Positions 6,970-7,730 of a stretch of 7,730 bases of DNA are shown here, one piece after another (within the stretch, counting starts at the first letter, position 1; each line of letters starts with the position of its first letter). This stretch comes from Oscillospiraceae bacterium (GTDB lineage: Bacteria; Bacillota; Clostridia; Oscillospirales; Ruminococcaceae). The notes below the pieces were generated by a model. That model made no database searches, was not told the origin of the DNA, and was given only the letters and a program-made list of their open reading frames with translations. The DNA is taken from the NCBI GenBank assembly GCA_018110855.1, contig JAGBFZ010000363.1, forward strand, positions 1-7,730. Reading direction: 5' to 3'. The position numbers and the translations under genes were made by a program.

Positions 6970-7103
6970 ATCCCTGTATGGGGCACTGCGACATCAATGT
7001 TACCGCTAACATCTACGCCGATGTGCTTGAGGGAATGAAACGCAATATCGCCGCTTCCATTGAGCAGATGCTGACAGGAAACAACAGCACAGCAGTAGAT
7101 TGA
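6953..7103 (+). pseudogene. C-terminal relic of a tyrosine recombinase (integrase), frameshifted
   Basis: Two plus-strand frames together give the end of a phage/transposon-type tyrosine recombinase. Frame one (6953-6979) reads PAADVKSLY. Frame two (from 6981) reads GHCDINVTANIYADVLEG and continues to a TGA at 7101-7103. The GH of the LGH motif and the catalytic Tyr of NIYADV are present, followed by the usual helical tail. Adding one more copy of the 8-base unit GGGCACTG, present once at 6981-6988, restores one frame reading VKSLYGALGHCDINVT. That has the exact spacing of the family, so the break looks like loss of one unit of a tandem repeat. Frame one is closed by a stop at 6926-6928, the rest of the catalytic domain is absent, and no start or ribosome binding site is seen. 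It is a dead remnant of an integrated element. Confidence 0.75.
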
Positions 7104-7115
7104 AAGTTACAGAAT

Positions 7116-7150
7116 ACAAAAATAACCGCTATGCGAGAACATAGCGGTTA
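7116..7150 (-). terminator. Strong intrinsic terminator for minus-strand transcription
   Basis: A perfect 11-base-pair stem, TAACCGCTATG (7123-7133) against CATAGCGGTTA (7140-7150), closes a six-base loop. Read on the minus strand the stem is followed by TTTTTGT. On the plus strand the tail is only TTAATATGG, so it acts mainly on minus-strand transcripts: those of the ATPase gene at the right edge, or of an RNA starting in the intergenic stretch. It also lies 20 bases past the stop codon of the plus-strand relic and could have been shared. Confidence 0.85.
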
Positions 7151-7166
7151 ATATGGTCTTTATGAG

Positions 7167-7235
7167 TTGTCAAAAAGTTGACCAAAGTGATGATACGCTC
7201 GCCCCAAACCGCGTAAATACGCCGTTTGTAAGGGC
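7167..7235. other. Two further hairpins next to the terminator
   Basis: Hairpin one (7167-7185): TTGTCAA pairs with TTGACCAA around AAAG, seven pairs with one bulge. Hairpin two (7201-7235): GCCC/GGGC, CAAAC/GTTTG and GCGT/ACGC stack around an AAAT loop, thirteen pairs with one C-C mismatch and a three-base bulge. Together with the terminator stem they make three stem-loops in about 115 bases, ending in a U-tract on the minus strand. This could be a structured 3' untranslated region or a small RNA; no good promoter of its own was found. Confidence 0.45.
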
Positions 7236-7371
7236 AAAAATTATCTCTTTGAGTCAGTAATAGCCTTTTCCCCGGTTTGCTGCATCTTTCTGTAAAGTGC
7301 GTAAAATTGGCGTTTGAACAGCATTTTGCACCCACACAATTTCGTGTCTTTTTCTATGTTGCTGTAACTTT

Positions 7372-7400
7372 AAAGACCAAATAAAGACCAAGCAAAGACC
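7372..7400 (+). repeat. Three AAAGACC repeats at exact 11-base spacing
   Basis: AAAGACC occurs at 7372-7378, 7383-7389 and 7394-7400, all on the plus strand, so all copies face the same side of the helix. A fourth copy lies inverted at 7155-7161. Such phased short repeats are typical of protein-binding arrays, for instance recombinase arm sites, which would fit the neighbouring integrase relic. Function is unproven. Confidence 0.45.
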
Positions 7401-7461
7401 CGACATACTCCTGTTCTCATTGACCGAACTTAAACCCTTCAAATCAAAAAATATTAATGAT

Positions 7462-7730
7462 TTACGAAAACATATCCTCATACTTAACCAAAGTAACATT
7501 ACCAAGCGAATCTGCCAAAGCGGTACACTGATCTGTAAATCCCGTCTTGGAGAACAGATACAGATATTTGTTATTGCAATTCAACAGATTGCTCCTGAAC
7601 ATAAGCTTCTCCAGCACATCTTTGTCAGTAAGCTCATTTTTCCATTTGCACTCGGCAAATATCATATCCACATCGTCAGAAGCGACAATATCTATTTCCT
7701 CCTGAGTATGTGTAGTCGGATCGGTACCCC
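7462..7730 (-). CDS. ATPase with DUF234-type nuclease-like C-terminal domain, N-terminal part outside window
   Basis: Only the last 89 codons are visible; the frame is open to the right edge. The sequence matches the C-terminal domain (DUF234 type) of archaeal-type ATPases that carry an N-terminal P-loop domain. Visible marks are GTDPTTHTQEEIDIV, then FAECKWKNE, then KYLYLFSKTGFTDQC and the ending LVKYEDMF. The Asp in EEIDIV together with Glu-x-Lys in ECK looks like a PD-(D/E)XK nuclease active site. Proteins of this type are patchily distributed and probably bind or cut nucleic acid, but their role is not established. The in-frame GTG at 7669-7671 is not the start, since conserved sequence lies before it. 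The likely terminator is the hairpin at 7123-7150, giving a 3' untranslated region of more than 300 bases. Confidence 0.85.
   Translation of the reverse strand, partial: GTDPTTHTQEEIDIVASDDVDMIFAECKWKNELTDKDVLEKLMFRSNLLNCNNKYLYLFSKTGFTDQCTALADSLGNVTLVKYEDMFS

Larger units (their letters stand above)
7103..7371. repeat. Inverted repeat pair bounding a 269-base segment (possible miniature mobile element)
   Basis: AAAGTTACAG at 7103-7112 is repeated perfectly and inverted at 7362-7371. With small gaps the similarity extends inward through AAxATAxAAAAA on both sides, about 20 bases. A second perfect inverted pair, GGTCTTTAT (7155-7163) and ATAAAGACC (7381-7389), overlaps it. No transposase frame lies inside. 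It could be a non-autonomous element, an att-region relic of the lost integrase element, or a folded RNA. No clear target-site duplication is visible. Confidence 0.35.
7104..7461. other. Intergenic stretch of 358 bases without a credible gene
   Basis: Between the relic and the ATPase gene no frame has a family signature, ribosome binding site and reasonable length together. Short frames exist on both strands but overlap hairpins and each other. One is a 32-codon plus-strand frame at 7162-7260; another is a 28-codon minus-strand frame ending KAITDSKR. The stretch instead holds inverted repeats, three hairpins, a minus-strand terminator and a triple AAAGACC repeat, listed separately. Confidence 0.6.

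Noticed and set aside
7162..7260. Plus-strand frame of 32 codons starting at an ATG
   Set aside because: No ribosome binding site precedes it and it is antisense to hairpin-forming DNA; kept only as part of the intergenic description.
7129..7335. Minus-strand frame of 68 codons
   Set aside because: It runs into the terminator stem, has no ribosome binding site or family motif, and overlaps two hairpins.
7441..7470. AAATCA / TGATTT hairpin just after the ATPase stop codon
   Set aside because: Six A/T-rich pairs with an 11-base loop and no following U-tract are too weak for a terminator.
7254..7505. Minus-strand frame of 83 codons
   Set aside because: It overlaps the certain C-terminus of the ATPase gene in another frame and has no recognisable motif.
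1..7730. CRISPR array, tRNA, rRNA or complete insertion sequence
   Set aside because: No regularly spaced long repeats, no cloverleaf or rRNA core sequence, and no transposase frame were found on either strand by eye.

Overview
The window looks like chromosome of a Gram-positive Clostridia bacterium, most likely a Ruminococcus-like member of the Oscillospiraceae. The reasons are the moderate GC, strong AGGAGG-type ribosome binding sites, the rsmD-coaD pair followed by a coiled-coil protein typical of Clostridia, a leaderless GH26-like glycoside hydrolase, and a methyl-accepting chemotaxis protein. The genus is an inference from gene content, not from a marker gene. Every intact gene is on the minus strand, so genes read from right to left.

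From the left edge: a chemoreceptor gene cut by the edge (1-1544) has its own near-consensus promoter, with a dyad symmetry centred on the -35 box. A good intrinsic terminator (1709-1745) separates it from a GH26-like glycoside hydrolase (1766-3205). Next is a probable operon, in transcription order rsmD (16S rRNA methyltransferase), coaD (phosphopantetheine adenylyltransferase) and a coiled-coil protein of unknown function. Then comes uvrC (5044-6873), the nuclease subunit of nucleotide excision repair, whose true start is well inside the longest open frame.

The right end (6950-7730) is an accessory junction. Just upstream of uvrC, on the opposite strand, lies the broken C-terminal end of a tyrosine recombinase. 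Its frameshift is explained exactly by loss of one copy of an 8-base tandem repeat. The -35 box of the uvrC promoter lies inside this relic. A roughly 360-base stretch without a credible gene follows. It holds inverted repeats, three successive hairpins, a minus-strand intrinsic terminator and three 11-base-spaced copies of AAAGACC. At the right edge is the C-terminal end of an ATPase with a DUF234-type, nuclease-like domain.

The housekeeping genes (uvrC, rsmD, coaD) work separately in DNA repair, ribosome maturation and coenzyme A synthesis. The chemoreceptor and the glycoside hydrolase fit a polysaccharide-degrading gut or rumen lifestyle. I see no complete new multi-gene system. The least ordinary parts are the uvrC promoter overlapping the recombinase relic, the structured region 7103-7400, and the dyad over the chemoreceptor promoter.
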